A stretch of DNA of 64,000 bases, taken from Berberis thunbergii. Taxonomy: Eukaryota; Streptophyta; Magnoliopsida; Ranunculales; Berberidaceae. Position numbers and translations under genes: made by a program. A model generated the notes under the pieces. The model was not told where the DNA came from. It made no database searches and saw only the letters and a program-made list of their open reading frames with translations. Shown here piece after piece: positions 10,686 to 23,839 of this stretch. Position 1 is the first letter of the stretch. Every line of letters begins with the position of its first letter. The stretch covers positions 1 through 64,000 of the forward strand of contig QNQO01009187.1 of NCBI GenBank assembly GCA_003290165.1, given 5' to 3'.

Positions 10686-11288
10686 ATGTCTGACGAAGCT
10701 CAAAACTATAAATTCCTTGCTGAAGAGAATTTCAAAGCTAATAAATTTCAAAATGCAATAGAATGCGCAGAGATGGCAAAATTTGTCAACCCCAACCTTC
10801 ATGAAATTGATAATCACATAGCAGCCTACAAAGTTCATAAGGCAGCTGAAAAGAAAAGATGGAATGGGGAACCAGACTGGTACAAAGTTTTGGGTATCGA
10901 TGATCGCTCCCCTGACTTCCATACTGTCAAGTTTCGGTTCAACAAACTAATCATGATGGTACATCCTGATAAAAACCATTCAGTAGCAGCAAATGGTGCA
11001 TCTGTATTGGTCAACCAGGCATGGGAAGCTTTAAAAGGTAATGTGGATTCAATTTCTAGTTCTCGGGCAAAAGGTTTCAAGTACTATTCATGTACAGGCC
11101 AGACTTCCTCAAATACCAACTCTGGGACAAGTTCACCTTTAGATCCGAATAAAAGAGACCAAGATTCTAAGAGTGGATATAGTTGTCCAAAGTGTGAGGA
11201 ATTTAAAGGATTCTCGAAGCCACTCCTTGTTAAGATCACATGTCCGCACTGTGGTTTCACTTGCAAAAATTCAAGTGTCTCGATGTGA
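10686..11288 (+). CDS. Small J-domain protein with C-terminal CxxC pairs (copy A)
   Basis: Intact 200-residue reading frame starting MSDEAQNYKF. An in-frame ATG 27 bases upstream is less likely because that stretch is not kept in the other copies and a CAG acceptor lies between. Residues 1-60 form the helical N-terminal region typical of plant J proteins of the DUF3444 group. Residues 64-117 are the J domain (DWYKVLGIDD; HPD at 93-95; NQAWEAL). Residues 118-160 are a Ser/Thr/Asn-rich linker. CPKC (167-170) and CPHC (186-189) form a zinc-ribbon-like tail. J proteins stimulate Hsp70 ATPase through HPD. It is much shorter than the roughly 600-700-residue relatives and lacks DUF3444. An AATAAA-like signal lies near 11353. 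Expression is unproven. Confidence 0.65.
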   Translation: MSDEAQNYKFLAEENFKANKFQNAIECAEMAKFVNPNLHEIDNHIAAYKVHKAAEKKRWNGEPDWYKVLGIDDRSPDFHTVKFRFNKLIMMVHPDKNHSVAANGASVLVNQAWEALKGNVDSISSSRAKGFKYYSCTGQTSSNTNSGTSSPLDPNKRDQDSKSGYSCPKCEEFKGFSKPLLVKITCPHCGFTCKNSSVSM

Positions 11289-13320
11289 TGATTGTCTATT
11301 GTATTTTTTATAATGTTGATTGTAATGGTAGTGATAGTTGTGGCTACTGCCAATAATAAAGAGTTAGACAACCACTTATGCAAGATATTAATAAATTATT
11401 TTCATAGATTGGTTTTTTAGGCTTATCCCTATATTATTTATAGGTCAGATTCCCTTGAATCAATCAACCTATTTTGTATTTCTATTAGAATTCAAATACG
11501 TTTGTCTAAAGAAATTTTGTGTTGGCGTGATTGTAAATAAAATAGTTTCGATGGTGTTCAATCTCTTTATGCGAAAAATGACTTTTAAGGCTTATTTCTT
11601 TACAAAATAGACCATTTGGATATTGCAATTGATGTAATGGCTAATTTGTTCTTACTTTTTTACTTTTATGACAAAATCTTTTATTAACCTAGATTAACTA
11701 CTAAAGTTATAGGACATATTTACCTTTCTTAAACAAAAAAAAAAATCTAATTTTATACTTTTATAACCAACAATTACAATTTTATTAATAATTCTAATTT
11801 TTTATTTTTTATTATACCCTTAACCCCTCTAACCCATTTCGCTAGTAGGTATCGATCTTAATGATTCTACTAATGAGCAACCAATTATAAGTTTTTATTA
11901 ACGTAATCAACTTATTATGCTAAGGTTTGGTAAACCTTTCATAATGTAGTCAATGATGATTAAAATTTTGATTTTAATTATTTAATAAAATCGATTTGAT
12001 TAACTTGTCATAAATTTGATTAGAAAAGTTTACAGGTACTTGTGCATTACCTTTATTCAAGATGATCAAAATTTTGGTTTTAATTATCATGGCTTTTTAT
12101 TCCATACTGTAGTTATTAAAATCAATTTTCCCACTATCAAAATTTGATTTCCTATTATTCAATGCATGTCTACCTGTAATTAATATATTTTATTCTCGGT
12201 CGCCATTTAGTCACAAGCTATCTACCAAAGAGCATAATCATAGCCTCAGAGGTAAAATGTGAACTAATATTGAAAAAGATAATTTAATGTAAACTCAATA
12301 ATGAAATAGAATTGAAGCAACCATTAATTGCAACAAAAAAAAAATACCCTTCAAACTCAGATATACTTTCACTACCAATCAAATCAAACATATTTAGAGT
12401 GACAAAATATTCAAGAATAAAAAAAATTGCTAACTATAAATATTAATGTAGCCATTTGTAGCTAACAAATGTCATAAAATAATTGTTCAAACTGCAATTA
12501 AAGAACAAGATAATATAAAAAATTAGCAAAAGAATAATATTGATTAATGGGGTGGGAGGGGGTTAAGGGTTAAAAAAATAGAATCATTAATTAAAAAAAA
12601 ATCAATGTTGTTGACAAAAGTATAAAATTAGAGTTTCTATTTGTTTAGGAAAAGTAAACATGTCCTATAAGTTTATGAGTTAACGTATGTCAATGAAATA
12701 GTCCTTCTTGGTCATAAAAATAAAAAAGTAGGCACAAATGAGTCATTACATCAATTACTGTATCTAAATTGTCTATTTTGTGAAAAAATATGCCTTAAAA
12801 GTCATTTTCTATTCTTTATATGAAAGGGAAAACTTATGTTGGGAATTGGGAGATATTGTTGGCATGGCTTGGTGCATTATATACAAAATTACGACTGTGG
12901 TTGGAAAATAAGGGTTTAAGTGGACCCAATGAGATAATCTAACAAAATGTCAGTTCCCTCATCTTTGTTTTTAATAATGAAGAAGAAACTACATTCAAAT
13001 TTCAAAAATGTATTTGTTTCAGTCTTCATGATCTCTTAAAGGCGATTACTGCTACTACTATAAAACCACTACTTACGTGAATCAGACCAACGCAAGTAAC
13101 TGTTGCTACCACAAAAGTTGTGTCACTATTGATTGCACTAATGATATTCGCTACATCCGAGAGACACACCATGTTCATCATGTTCACATCAGCAACTTGT
13201 CTCAAAGCTTCCTTAACAATTGCAACTTTGGGTTAATGGTTTTATAGGATTTGTTTCTAACTATTTTGTATCGTATAAAGAGATTGTTTAAAATTAGACT
13301 ATATTTGTCTAATCTCCATT
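11289..13320. other. AT-rich spacer, no gene
   Basis: Long AT-rich intergenic DNA. Up to 12777 it is duplicated at 30878-32301. It contains an imperfect internal inverted arrangement: gttataggacatatttacctttct near 11706 corresponds to the reverse of sequence near 12650, and similar pairs extend over about 1 kb (11570-12780). This suggests an old foldback element. No ORF of interest. Confidence 0.45.
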
Positions 13321-15010
13321 AGAGAGTATTAATTTTATGCCAGACAAGAATGGGTTGCTTCGTTAGCCACAAATGAAAATTGCTTGCACATCTATCTCCA
13401 CATTGAGATATCACCACTACAACAACTTTCCTTCAATGTCTGATAACACGACTAATGGTAGATGCTCTAATATTTGTTACCGATTGAGCGAAATGGAATA
13501 TCAAAGATCGATTAAAACAAATTAAAAAAAATCAAATGAAAACTCAAAATATCAAACGAGAAAGCAAAATATAAGAAGCAAGAAGGGCAAAAGAGAAAAA
13601 AAAAACAATATGCTCATTTCCTCTTATATATTCTCTCTTTCTTCAACTCCACACATCAAATTCTCTCTTCTTGTCCACATCTTTGTGATAAAATCCATCA
13701 AAAAGGCTTTGTTGTTGATGAAGGTGGTGATGGGTGGGAAGCAAATTGGATTCACAATTATTGTCTTGGCGAGAGGATGACCGGGGAGAGTCGGCATTGG
13801 TATGATCAAGTTATGATTTTTAGTCATCAATTCCTTTCTTTTGGTTTCAAAGTTGGTTAATTTATTATGAGTTTCAATGAAATCTGATGATGTTAGAGCT
13901 TTATTTTTGTAATTTCTTCAATGGGTCTATTCTATATCCATGCAATTTGCGATATTTATTGGTGAATTCTCATTTTGGCCATCGATTAACATTGTTATGA
14001 AACTAAGGTGGTGTTGTTTTTTTAAGTGCTTAGAAGCGAACTCCTGGAGTTAGAAGTTCTGTGAATGAATTATTTGTTTTACTTCTGAATGGGCAGCAGA
14101 TTAGAAGTTGTAAATTAATAAGTGTTTGATTTTGTGAGTTGACTTGAAGTTTTTTTTACATTTTTGCCCACCATCACAACTCCCAACGCCCACCACAAAT
14201 CACCAACATTAACCCCATTTTTCACCTATTTTCTACCATTGAAATCCCTTCCCACCACTACAAGAAATCATCTCATATTCCTCTCCATTTCTCATATAAT
14301 CTTCATTATTAAATATGAGAAAATGAAAGAGAAATAAGAAGACGATGATGAAGAGGGGAGGTTGGTAGAAGAGAGGGGTAGCAACAATCATTACGAATTT
14401 ATTGTGAGCTTATTATTGAATGAAATTTCTCTTATGCACTCTACCGTAAGTAATCAACACCCCATGGTGGTTACTTCAATCAGAACTTCAACTTCTGATA
14501 AGAACCAAAAACCAATACTCTTTTTAAAGTGTCTCACTTTTTATTAAGACTTCTGAGTCTATTCGGAACAAAACCAAACACCATATAAGCCCTTCAACAT
14601 CCATGAGCTGAAAGCATGATCATCAAGAAAGCATGCAAATTGTTGATTGTTGATTTTTAATATGCTAGACACCTTTTCAATTCATGCATCATATTCGATT
14701 TCATAATCCACTAGAACAAAACTGTTCAAAAAGAGTAATTTGAATGGTTTCACATGATGGTGTTAGAGTTTGGTATTCTATTGTAACTCATCTAAACTCT
14801 TAACTTTTCAACAAAGGTGATTTGAGGCCTTCATGAAATGCTTGTCATGAAGTAAACAATTTTTTCATCTTGTACCACTTCATTTTTGTTTCACAAAGTA
14901 CAAATTGGAGTCCCAAATGTGATGCACACTATGAGATCATAGGTTCAATCCCAACTATTAACCTTCTTCACTACATAACTTATCTTATTCATCTAAAGCT
15001 GATTCTTTTA
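13321..15010 (+). pseudogene. Degenerate counterpart of the block C downstream gene fragment
   Basis: This stretch aligns in order with 22905-26280. It includes gccagacaagaatgggttgc, a 'gcaagaagggcaa' leader region followed by ctcatttcctcttatatattctctc (TATA-like), and a decayed version of the MGEKQMGGFTVIV exon (13727-13800; here MGGKQIGFTIIV then a stop). It ends with the 'gagtcccaaatgtg...ggttcaatccca' unit near 14905-14955. Product unknown. The copy here has an in-frame stop and no usable exon. Confidence 0.4.
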
Positions 15011-16409
15011 ACGTCAATTTAACATTTATCTTATTATGATTTTTTTTGTCACAATGTGATTTAGCCTAGTTAAAATAAACAAGACATTACTTGTTATGCT
15101 ACAATATTAGGACTCGCGCATTTCACTAATGCAATTAGATTTTATTTATTTTTTCATTTAACTTAACATAGTTAGAATATATATATATTGGTAAAAATAA
15201 CCTTGACTTTCAGTCTTCTTCTTCGTCCCTATTTCAACCATCTAAATTCTGTGAAACACCAAAAAAAGAAAAAAAATATTCCTTTTCAAAACATAATATT
15301 CCATTGCAATTCAAAGATAACGAATCATGTCACTTTGATAGACGGTTTTTGCCTCTTTAATTAATAAACAACATGCAAGCCAAGCACCTAATTTTCAAAC
15401 ACATTCTGAACACTTTTCCTCCCGAAAACTACTTCCCTACATGGGGTTATACGTACCTATTGTCTTTAATAGTTTAAAGATGTTGATGATAAAGACGAGA
15501 AATAGGGGGTTCCTTGACGGGGATTTGAAAATTTTGTTACTATCATGAGAACTACTATAAAATACAATATGGGTAATTCAATATTTGTATGCTTCAAAGG
15601 ATGAAAACACTGTTAGATTTATAATAATGGGAAAATTTTGGTGGAAGTGGGTATCCAAAGAAAATAAAATCTAGTAGAGGTGAAGAGAATTCATTTTATT
15701 GCAAATACAAATAATGCAAGGAAGGAATAATAAATAAAGCGCGGTAAATGATTGATTTTTGAGAAGATATAGAGAGATGAGTTTAACGAAGAAAAGTAAT
15801 AGTGGAAAGAGATTTCATAAAAGATAAGGACAGTCAAATGCCTCATCAATGAGACCCATCTCAATTTGGGGTATGTTGCTTAGATGAGATATTTAGTTGA
15901 GTTATCTTACATTTTCCTTAGAGAAAGAGTAAAAAATTTACCCAAATAATTTTTGGAAGGTTTCCACCACAACCACCACCATCACTACTATCGTCACTGC
16001 AATCACCATAGCCCCCACAACTATCCACTACCACCAAAACTGCTGCTATTACCACCCCACCATTGTATCCATCAAACCACCACAACCACCACCATTTAAA
16101 CAACCATCGTCATTACCACCATCACCATCGCTCACAATTACTTTTTCAAATTGCCTTTGTAAACCAATGCATTGCAAATTAATATATTTTAATTAATTTG
16201 TAAAATGCATTATTTTACAGTGTACCAAAAACAGCCTATGTCTCATTCCTCCTCGAATAAAGCCCTAGCACCTCATTACTAAAGTCATTGCTGAAGTTTA
16301 CTGCTTGTCGGCATTACCCACCCCCTGTCGAAGGTTACTGATTGTCAGCATGACCTGCCTAGTTTGTCAACAACAGTGACCCACACACCTTTTTGAAGAA
16401 GGGAGTAGC
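15011..16409. other. Intergenic; CCA-rich simple repeat
   Basis: Nothing gene-like. A CCA/CAC-rich imperfect trinucleotide tract occupies about 15958-16130; the Gly/Val-rich open frame on its complement is a by-product of the repeat. Confidence 0.6.
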
Positions 16410-18150
16410 TGATGCAGATTTAACTAACCTAAATAAATAGGTTAATTCAGCCCACTTGTAATAATCGCAAGTGCACGGTGTCTAACTGGTAGACAACGGC
16501 AAGTACAGGTCGATCACACGAGGAAGGTGGATTAAATTGAATTTTAGAATTTAATTAAACTAATTTAGAGAAAATAGGGTTACAGTGTTTTTAAAACTAA
16601 ACTAAAAATAAATTAAAAATAAGAAAAATAAAATAAAAGATAGATGAGATGGGTTTTGTGGGCTTGGACTCACCAATGAGTTAGCAAAATTATTGAAATC
16701 TAAATTACTAAATTTAAAAATGAGAAGCTTTAGGGATGAGAATCCCTTGCTTACACTGAATATGTGATCGTTAAAATCCAATTCAACTTATATTATGTTT
16801 CTATCAAACATTAACAAATTATTTCAAGCAAATACGCTCTTACCAAGTATTAAGTGTCTTTTTAGGGCACACTTAATCAAAGTTTAAGCTTAATATTTTT
16901 AGCACATGCTTTGAATATTGAAAAAGGGTAATTCTAACTACCAAACATATCAAGATTAATTTCTCAAAAATGAAAGGTGAAAGCAATTGATCAAAAATTC
17001 AGAAATAAATTGTAATTAACAATTAAGCACACAATTCAGTAAAATAAATCAAAATAACTTATACAACCCATTTAGTTTGTCACAAACTCGATGTGGTGGT
17101 ACTCAGCAAATCAGCAGGTGGTCCGAACATGAATCCCGAGACAAATGGTCCCAAAACGCTCTGTGGTGGTACAGAGCAGAACTGGGGGTGTGAATAGCCA
17201 AAAACGGTTTTGACTCATTCTCCCGCCTCTGCTACAATACTGCTACAGTGCTGCTACACTACAAAGCTCACTCCGCCTTCTTCTCCAGCGCCGCTCGCGG
17301 TGCTGTTCTTCGCTCCTCGCGACTGTCTCGTCCTCCAAATGTCTCCAAAACCTGAAAAAGAAAGAGAGAGGTTGAGGAAACAGTGCTATACAAACAAGAA
17401 AAATAGAGAAGGACGAGGAACAGGGACTCCCTATTTCTGCTTGCGAGCTCTGTCTCGCGAGGAAGTGGCGATGATGCTCGGTCTGGTCGTGACGGTGGTC
17501 GCGAGAGAGGCAGGTAGGAAGGAGCTCGAGCCAAAAAGAGGTCGAGAAAAGAGGGGAAACAGTGTCTGTGGCGAGGAGGAACAGAGCCGCGGTGAGCTCT
17601 GTTTCGTGGCGTGGTGGTGGTGGTTCGCGATGTGGTGTCCGGAGGTGATGGTGGTCGATGGATGATGTACAGGAAGAGGGACAAGGAGGTTGATGGAGGT
17701 GGCTCTGATGCGAAACAGGGTTGTCACTCCCCTGTTTCGTGGTGGTGGCGGTGCTCGCACGGTGGTGGCGAGGTGATTGTCCGGAGGTGGTGGTGGTGCT
17801 CGGGTGATGGTGGTAGCGAGATGACTGTGGCGGTGATTGTTGAGTGAGTGAGAGATGGATGAGTGGTGGTGATGGAAATCACCTTGTGAGAAAAAGAGGT
17901 TTTGATATTTTTCTAATTCTTTTTCTTCCCTTCTCTTCCTCCCTTTTTTCTCACCATATTATCTTCTATTTATAGAAAACTATCAAGATAAATAGAGATG
18001 AAATGAGGGAATGATTCATCAATGTATAATTTGGGGAATGATTGGGCTTGGCATTAGGTTTGGGTTTCGGTTATGGATTAGGTTGTGAATTAGGTTTCGG
18101 GTTTAGGTTATGAATTAGGTTTCGGGTTTAGGTTTGTGACTACTTTATAC
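16410..18150 (+). repeat. Dispersed repeat, forward copy
   Basis: It begins tgatgcagatttaactaacc followed by cccacttgtaataatcgcaagtgcacggtgtctaactggtagac. It then continues through an AT-rich part and a GC-richer part with agagagag and GGTGG tracts to about 18150. The same sequence lies in reverse orientation at about 32770-34092, whose start reads TGTTGCGGGCTTAACCGGCC. The TG start and the gtgcacggtgtctaac / gtacaggtcgatcacacgag block resemble sequences seen in plant LTR retroelements, but no LTR pair, primer site or coding domain is visible. ORFs at 17210-17760 on both strands are judged incidental. Confidence 0.55.
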
Positions 18151-18830
18151 CACCGTTGGAATCGACTAATTGTCGTTCCTTAACTTGTTGCCTTAATATG
18201 ATTTCATCGTTTATGCTCAAATTCCTACAAAGACATGAAAACGAAATAATTACTATAAAATATAATAATCGAAACACTAACATGTATAAATTAAGGGATA
18301 TATTATGTAATAATTATGTGAATATCAGTAGCGAACAATAAATGTTGAATGAACCCAATTCCCTTTCTCAGCATTCATGCCTCATGCCAATTTAGCCTTA
18401 TAAATTATTTAAATTTTTTCCTAGCCCAAAAATTATTTTAGAAATCAGTCTTGCACCCAATGCCAATGGGAAATGTGTTTCACAAATTCGTGTTGTTTGC
18501 TGATGTTGGTACCAGTACATGGGATTCAAAGGTTGTTTCCATTCCCTACTTCAGATTCCAAAGGAAGTATTAGAGGGACCAAAAACAGAATGACATGTTA
18601 GAGTAGTCTCTTTGACTTCAATCTAGAGCTTCTGGCAGTCAAATGAGCCCTCTTTAGGTGAAAGTTTTATAACCTAAGCGTTCTAGTGGTTTTAGATTCC
18701 TTAGACGTAGTTTTTTCAAATTGATCAATGGTGGAAATGATCATCTATCTTTTTGCAGCAAGAGATTATGGTGGAGAGAAGATATGAGAGTTGTTTCCTC
18801 TTTGGGCCTATGCTAATATGGTGTTTTAGT

Positions 18831-19123
18831 CTCTTTTCTAAAAATCGGTCTAGGCGTTTAGGCACTAGATGGGCTGACGGCAGCCTGAGAGGGTTTTTGA
18901 AAAAAAAAATTAAGTTCAAAAAAAATAAAGACTGTTTTTTTAATACATTTTGCACATTTATCTTGGCATTGAAATGGAAGTAATTTATATGCTATTATGT
19001 TTAACTTATATAAATTACAAATTATAATTTAAAAAAAAAACCACCTTAGGCCCCCGTCTAGGCCTCTGGACAGTGGTCCCCTGCTTGCCACTTGCCTACT
19101 GCCTAGCGATTTTTAGAACCTTA
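18831..19123. mobile_element. hAT MITE, short copy of the 38688 family
   Basis: 293 bp with terminal inverted repeats around ttctaaaaatcggtctaggcg on the left and its complement (gcctagcgatttttagaa) on the right. It is flanked by 8-bp direct repeats gttttagt (18823-18830) and attttagt (19124-19131), 7 of 8 matching. An 8-bp duplication is the hAT signature. The internal region is AT-rich with no coding potential. Confidence 0.8.
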
Positions 19124-21562
19124 ATTTTAGTCTAGTAATAAGTACTAGTTAAGGAGAGGTTAAGACTCCCCTACCCTATTGACTAGTTTTAAGGTCAATA
19201 TATCATTTCAATTTATAAGTAATTTGTTCATTTCACTTTTGTACTCTATTTGAGCTGAAACTTTTGAATGAAATAAGCGGACTACCATCATGAATAGTGT
19301 ATAAATCTCTGCTCAATTCAACAAATAGTCCTTTATATGCACGTTAGAAATTAGAGCCAAGCCATATGCAGAAAAAGTAGAGCCATCCCAAGAAGGGTTT
19401 GTGAAGCTTGTTGACAATTGTCATGCAATAGAAATCATAAGCGTCTGTGAAGAATCCCATACCAGCAATCACGATAGACTTGAAGCCTAGGACCATGTCC
19501 TAGCAATATCAGGGGCTAAAAAGATAACATTGGTCTGATCATCAGTCATCCATGACACACTGGGGATAATGCTAGTGCTTGGTTTCATGTCTGATTTGAG
19601 TAGCTATTTGACACACGGTTCTATTTTTAGCTTCACCGAGACAAGAAATTCCCTTTGTTGTTTACATTTCGTTGTTTACAAGGACTAGTACTAGCTATTA
19701 CTATTACCTGCTACTACTAACTACATGCAACTAGAAGTCTTGTAATTTTAACACTAGCAACTTATAATCCTATGTTTTGCGCCTTCTAAATTTACATGAT
19801 TTAAGCTCTTTACTGACATAATCACTATAGAGGATGGCTTGATTGACGCTGCATAGAATGTCTAATAATCCGTTTCCATTATTTCCGTGTGGCATCACTA
19901 ATTTCTAAAAACCTCCTATTGGACCTCTTGGCAATCTCCTTCCTTTTCAAACATCAGAAAGTCATAATAACAATATGAATCCCACAAATGCTTTGCTCTG
20001 ATATATGCAGATGGGGAAATTTCCTTTTAACACCAGGACGGTATAGATATTTTGCATTTACCATTTAAAATAAGTTTTTTTTAATTGCTTTTCACTTCTC
20101 AATTTGAGTTGAAAATTTCATGTATTATCTGGATTAACACCAGAATAACATGTTAAGAGTTTTAGTCCATTTTCACATGCAATTCTCAAGTTAGCATAAT
20201 GTCAAAAAAATTCCCAGTGCACATGAACTATGTTTTTTTTTGTTAATTCGTTTGAGCTGAAAATTTGAGGAAGTGTGTGGATTAACACTCTAAATATCTC
20301 ATGAAAGGCAGCCTGTTTCGAGGCATGCTCCTCGAAAAAACGTCATAGGAAACTAGGAAGTTAAAACTCCTACATTATTGACCAATTTTCAAGGTCAATA
20401 TTATTAAACTTGTACTTTTACTAAGTATTATAATTTCTTCAAACTTTCAAAATGTCCCTTTGAATGATTTACTTCGATTATAAATGAAGGAACCACTGTA
20501 CTAAAGCCTTATAGGATTTTCCCCCCTTTTTTATACACGAACAGGAGGTGTCTCGTTCCTCAATCTTAAGCTTTATGAGAAATTCGCACTTTCGACACAT
20601 TGCTTGGTCTTTTATTTTAGCTCTATTTCTTGTTCTTCTACTTGAGTCAGCCTCAAAGATATATCCAATCTCAACAAGGTACTATATATCTCCCACACTG
20701 TACATGTTGAAAATATTCTAGGTTTCAATATTCACAGTCAAGGTTTTGTATTGAGTACTATACTGGTTGTAATGAGTACTAAGATCCTCTAGGGCTAAGA
20801 AAACAAACAAAAAGTACAAATTTTGAATCCTTTCTTCCTTAAGAAAGGATACATGGATAAAAAAACAAAAACAAGAGGTTTCTTCTTTGGCCGATGCTAG
20901 TTGAAGATTTTTATAGGCCTAGTAACCATGTTCACTCTCACTAGACTTCTCTTTCTTGTGAGAGTTTATTTATGTTTTTATTGTTGTTTTTGCTTTTGTT
21001 TCATTTATATAAAGGTTTTGGAGTCCTTAAATCTCAGCTCGCTTTCAATTTTTTTTTTTTTCCTAAGTCGGGCTTGCAAATGATAACTAAAAACAAAATT
21101 TGAAGTAAAAAAGAGCTTATTGAAAATGTGGTAAGGGTGAATGTGTGTGTCAGATGAGTGATGCATCCCATTATAATGCCCATAATGGTTGGGGGATAGG
21201 GGTTTGGGAATTTTTTCTTTTTATGGTTGCCTATTATCGTTTTGATGTTGTTGATACCATGCTCTCAACTCATAGCGACTTGTAGTCTAAGTTCAATTTT
21301 GGATTTAATTAGTTGTAATGCATTTATTGAGTTTATGTTACCAAATACTGATACAAATGTTTGAAAAATGAGAGTTCAAAACATAAATTTCAAATTATGA
21401 GTTAAAATATAAAAATTATCGATTCAAAGTAGAATATAGATGCATATTGATTAAGATATGACTTGTTTCATCGAGAAACTTTCTAATTATATTTTCCTTA
21501 AAATATTTACTCAACAGGAGAAAATAAATTTTACCTTTGTCTCGTACATTACTGCTTATTTC
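19124..21562. other. Block C upstream region
   Basis: This region repeats the J-gene upstream motifs twice ('gactccc..accctattgac' at about 19165 and 'ttattgaccaattttcaagg' at about 20375). It carries a TATA-like tttttatacacg at about 20528 and a leader ending caatctcaacaag/gtacta at about 20680. Another segment (about 19830-19975) is shared with 41720-41850 upstream of the 42.4-kb J gene. No coding sequence of its own. Confidence 0.5.
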
Positions 21563-22589
21563 TTCAACAATTTTAGCGAAGTTCAATATTATAAATCCAT
21601 GGCCGAAGATTATTTCAAGGCCAACCACTACGCCAAATTGGCATATTTGTAACAACTTAAAAAATAATAACACTTTTGACCTATTACAATCCACCAAACA
21701 ATTTCAAGTCAAAACTAAATTTAGTCAACAAAATGAAAAATAGCTACACAAAAAAAGTGATACAATAAATTAGATCACCATGAATAGTATCACTTGTAAG
21801 CCCATACTATTTGTGGTGATACAATTATTGAATCATTTTGTTTGTGAAAATGTGTAAAATTGTTTTGTGAATTGTTATAGCTCAAAAGTGTTACTATTTT
21901 TTTGATTGTTACAAAATGTCAATTTGGTGTAGTTAACAAGTTGCAAAATGAGCAATAGAATATGCAAAAATGGCAAAAGAATGTTGACCCTAACCTTCAT
22001 GATAATTATAATTGCATAGCAGCCTATTATTTCCATAAGGCGACTCAAAAGAAAATATAGAATGATAAGCCAGATTGATACAAGGTTTTGGGTATCGATG
22101 GTCGCACCCTTGAGTCTTGACATCAATATTGGAAAGTCTCGATTTACTAATCATGAGGGTGCATCCCGATAAAAACCATTCAACAACAACAAATAATGCA
22201 AACGTTTTGGGTGTCGATGGTCGCACAATTGACATCAATATTGTCAAGTCCCATTCAACAAAATAATCATGGGGGTTCATCCCAATAAAAACCATTCAGT
22301 TGTAGCAAATGGTGTATCTATATTTGTCAACCATTCTCAGGTAATCTGGATTCGGGTTCCAGTTCTCAGGCATAAAGTTTCAAAACCATTCGAGTACAAG
22401 TTAGACTTATTTGTATATAAAATTAGGGACAAGTTTAGCTACTCGTCGAAAAAAAGGGCACGAGATTCTAAGAGTAGTTTTAATTGTCCAAAATGTGAGG
22501 AATTTAAAGGATTCTCGAAACCACTGGTTGATAAGACCACATGCCCACATTATGGTTCGACTTACAAGAATTCAAGTTTCTATATGTGA
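21563..22589 (+). pseudogene. J-domain gene copy C, disrupted
   Basis: Homologous to copy A over its whole length but broken. The N-terminal part (SEVQYYKS..AEDYFKAN) is split by a 309-bp CACTA MITE at 21626-21934, after which the frame resumes with kLQNEQ*NMQKWQK-like sequence. The initiating ATG is not kept. The central part holds a partly duplicated segment (gggtatcgatggtcgcac at 22091 and gggtgtcgatggtcgcac at 22209) and two HPN/HPD-like sites. The tail CPKCEEFKGFSKPL (about 22488-22530) and CPHYG remain. Clearly non-functional. Confidence 0.8.
21626..21934. mobile_element. CACTA-type MITE in J-gene copy C
   Basis: 309 bp. Left end cactacgccaaattggcat, right end atgtcaatttggtgtagtt, so the last base is changed from the expected g. 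The 3-bp duplication aac lies at 21623-21625 and 21935-21937, as expected for CACTA insertion. Removing the element restores 'ttcaaggccaac' to 'aagttgcaaaat', matching copy A. It is closely related to the 47503 element in both ends and interior. Confidence 0.85.
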
Positions 22590-23030
22590 TGATTGTCAAT
22601 GACATTTGCATTTGTTGCAATGGTGATTGTAATGGCAGTCACTACAGTGGCAATCATAAAAAACAAAGAATAAGACAATACATTAAATGCAAGATATTAA
22701 TTAAATTCAATATTTCCTTCAATTCGTTTGTCCCTATTGTATATTTATATGATCTTCCCTTTAATCAGTCAAACACACTATTTCAATGGTTCACACCATC
22801 TTTTCCTACAAGACACAAACCTCCTTGTTAGCTTGACGATAGAGAAACTGAGTATTGAGACTCGCTAATACATTTCAGGATCCATTTCTATAACCTCCAT
22901 TAAAGAGTATCATTTATATGCCAGCCAGATACGTATTGCAATCACTTGCTCGTCTTTCTCCACACCGAGACCTGGCCACTGCAACCACTCCTTTGGAATT
23001 GAAAATCATCGAGGACGATGATGGGATATG

Positions 23031-23839
23031 CAGGGGCGGATCTAGGATTGCAGATAAAGAGGGGCAAACAGTACACAACTATTTACTATACAACTATTCA
23101 ACTAAACAAATATACATGACATGATTAATTCAACTATAGTTAGCAAATGAAGAGTTCACCTTTTTAATTGGAGAAAACAAAATTAAGCATGGTGATATAA
23201 GATGAGAATTGGCGAGAAGCATAGCTCTGCTTTCTTTCTAACTTTTTGGCGTTGAGGCAAGCATAACAGTACAATCTAAGTCCAAGTAGTAATAGCAGCA
23301 GTAGCCTAAGTAGTGTCTATTCTCTGGACTAGAGTGGATGGAGAACTTTTTCCTTTTGGGCTAGCTCGGACAAAGCAGACAAACAACAACTTTTGAAATC
23401 TAAAATTTATAATTGTTTAATCTAAAATAAATAGATTAAATAGATAGAAATTTAAAAAAAAAATTCTTGAAATGTATAATTTCCCTTCCTCCGGTCTCCA
23501 ATTCAATTAATGGTGGAAATTAAAATAGAGAGATATTAAAAAAAGAAAAAGAGAGAGATGGTGGATGGATATATGAGAATTTGAAAGAGAGAGAGATTAA
23601 ATAAAAGAAAAAGAGGTGGAGTGGGATTGGGATTGAGATTGGTGAAGGTGAAGTTTAAAAAATAGAAAACAAAACCCTTTGATTTAAAATAACTTGGAGT
23701 CAATAACCAAGATTGTATATAAAGAGGGCAATCTAAAATTTTAAAAGGGAGCAAGATAAAACATACAATTAACTTAATGAGTTTTTTTCAAAATTATAAG
23801 GGGGTCAATTGCCCCCCTTATCCAATACATAAATCCGCC
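23031..23839. mobile_element. hAT-like non-autonomous element (CAGGGGCGGA family)
   Basis: It starts caggggcggatctaggatt and ends cataaatccgcc, an inverted-repeat pair. The interior also has mirrored ggggcaaac and caattgcccccctt. Flanking direct repeats atatg at 23026-23030 and 23840-23844 (possibly extending to atatgc) mark the insertion. The corresponding site in block A (about 13453) lacks it. No coding potential. Confidence 0.65.

Larger units (their letters stand above)
7486..12777. repeat. Segmental duplication block A (pairs with 27080-32301)
   Basis: This block and 27080-32301 can be followed line by line in the same order and orientation: broken gypsy pol, hAT-like element, AT-rich promoter block, J-domain gene, and the AT-rich spacer ending tactgtatctaaattgtcta. 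Similarity starts at the gypsy remnant in A (just beyond the CACTA terminus) and runs slightly further left in B. Differences are scattered substitutions and small indels. The two blocks lie about 19.5 kb apart. Confidence 0.85.

Noticed and set aside
15918..16103. Gly/Val-rich ORF on the minus strand
   Set aside because: A by-product of a CCA-rich simple repeat.
17210..17847. ORFs of 78-151 residues on both strands
   Set aside because: Inside the dispersed repeat also present at 32770-34092, where the frames are not kept; composition follows agag and ggtgg tracts.
18050..18145. Telomere-like ggtttaggtt motifs
   Set aside because: Imperfect copies of ggtttcgggtttaggttatgaatta, not TTTAGGG units; a short local repeat.
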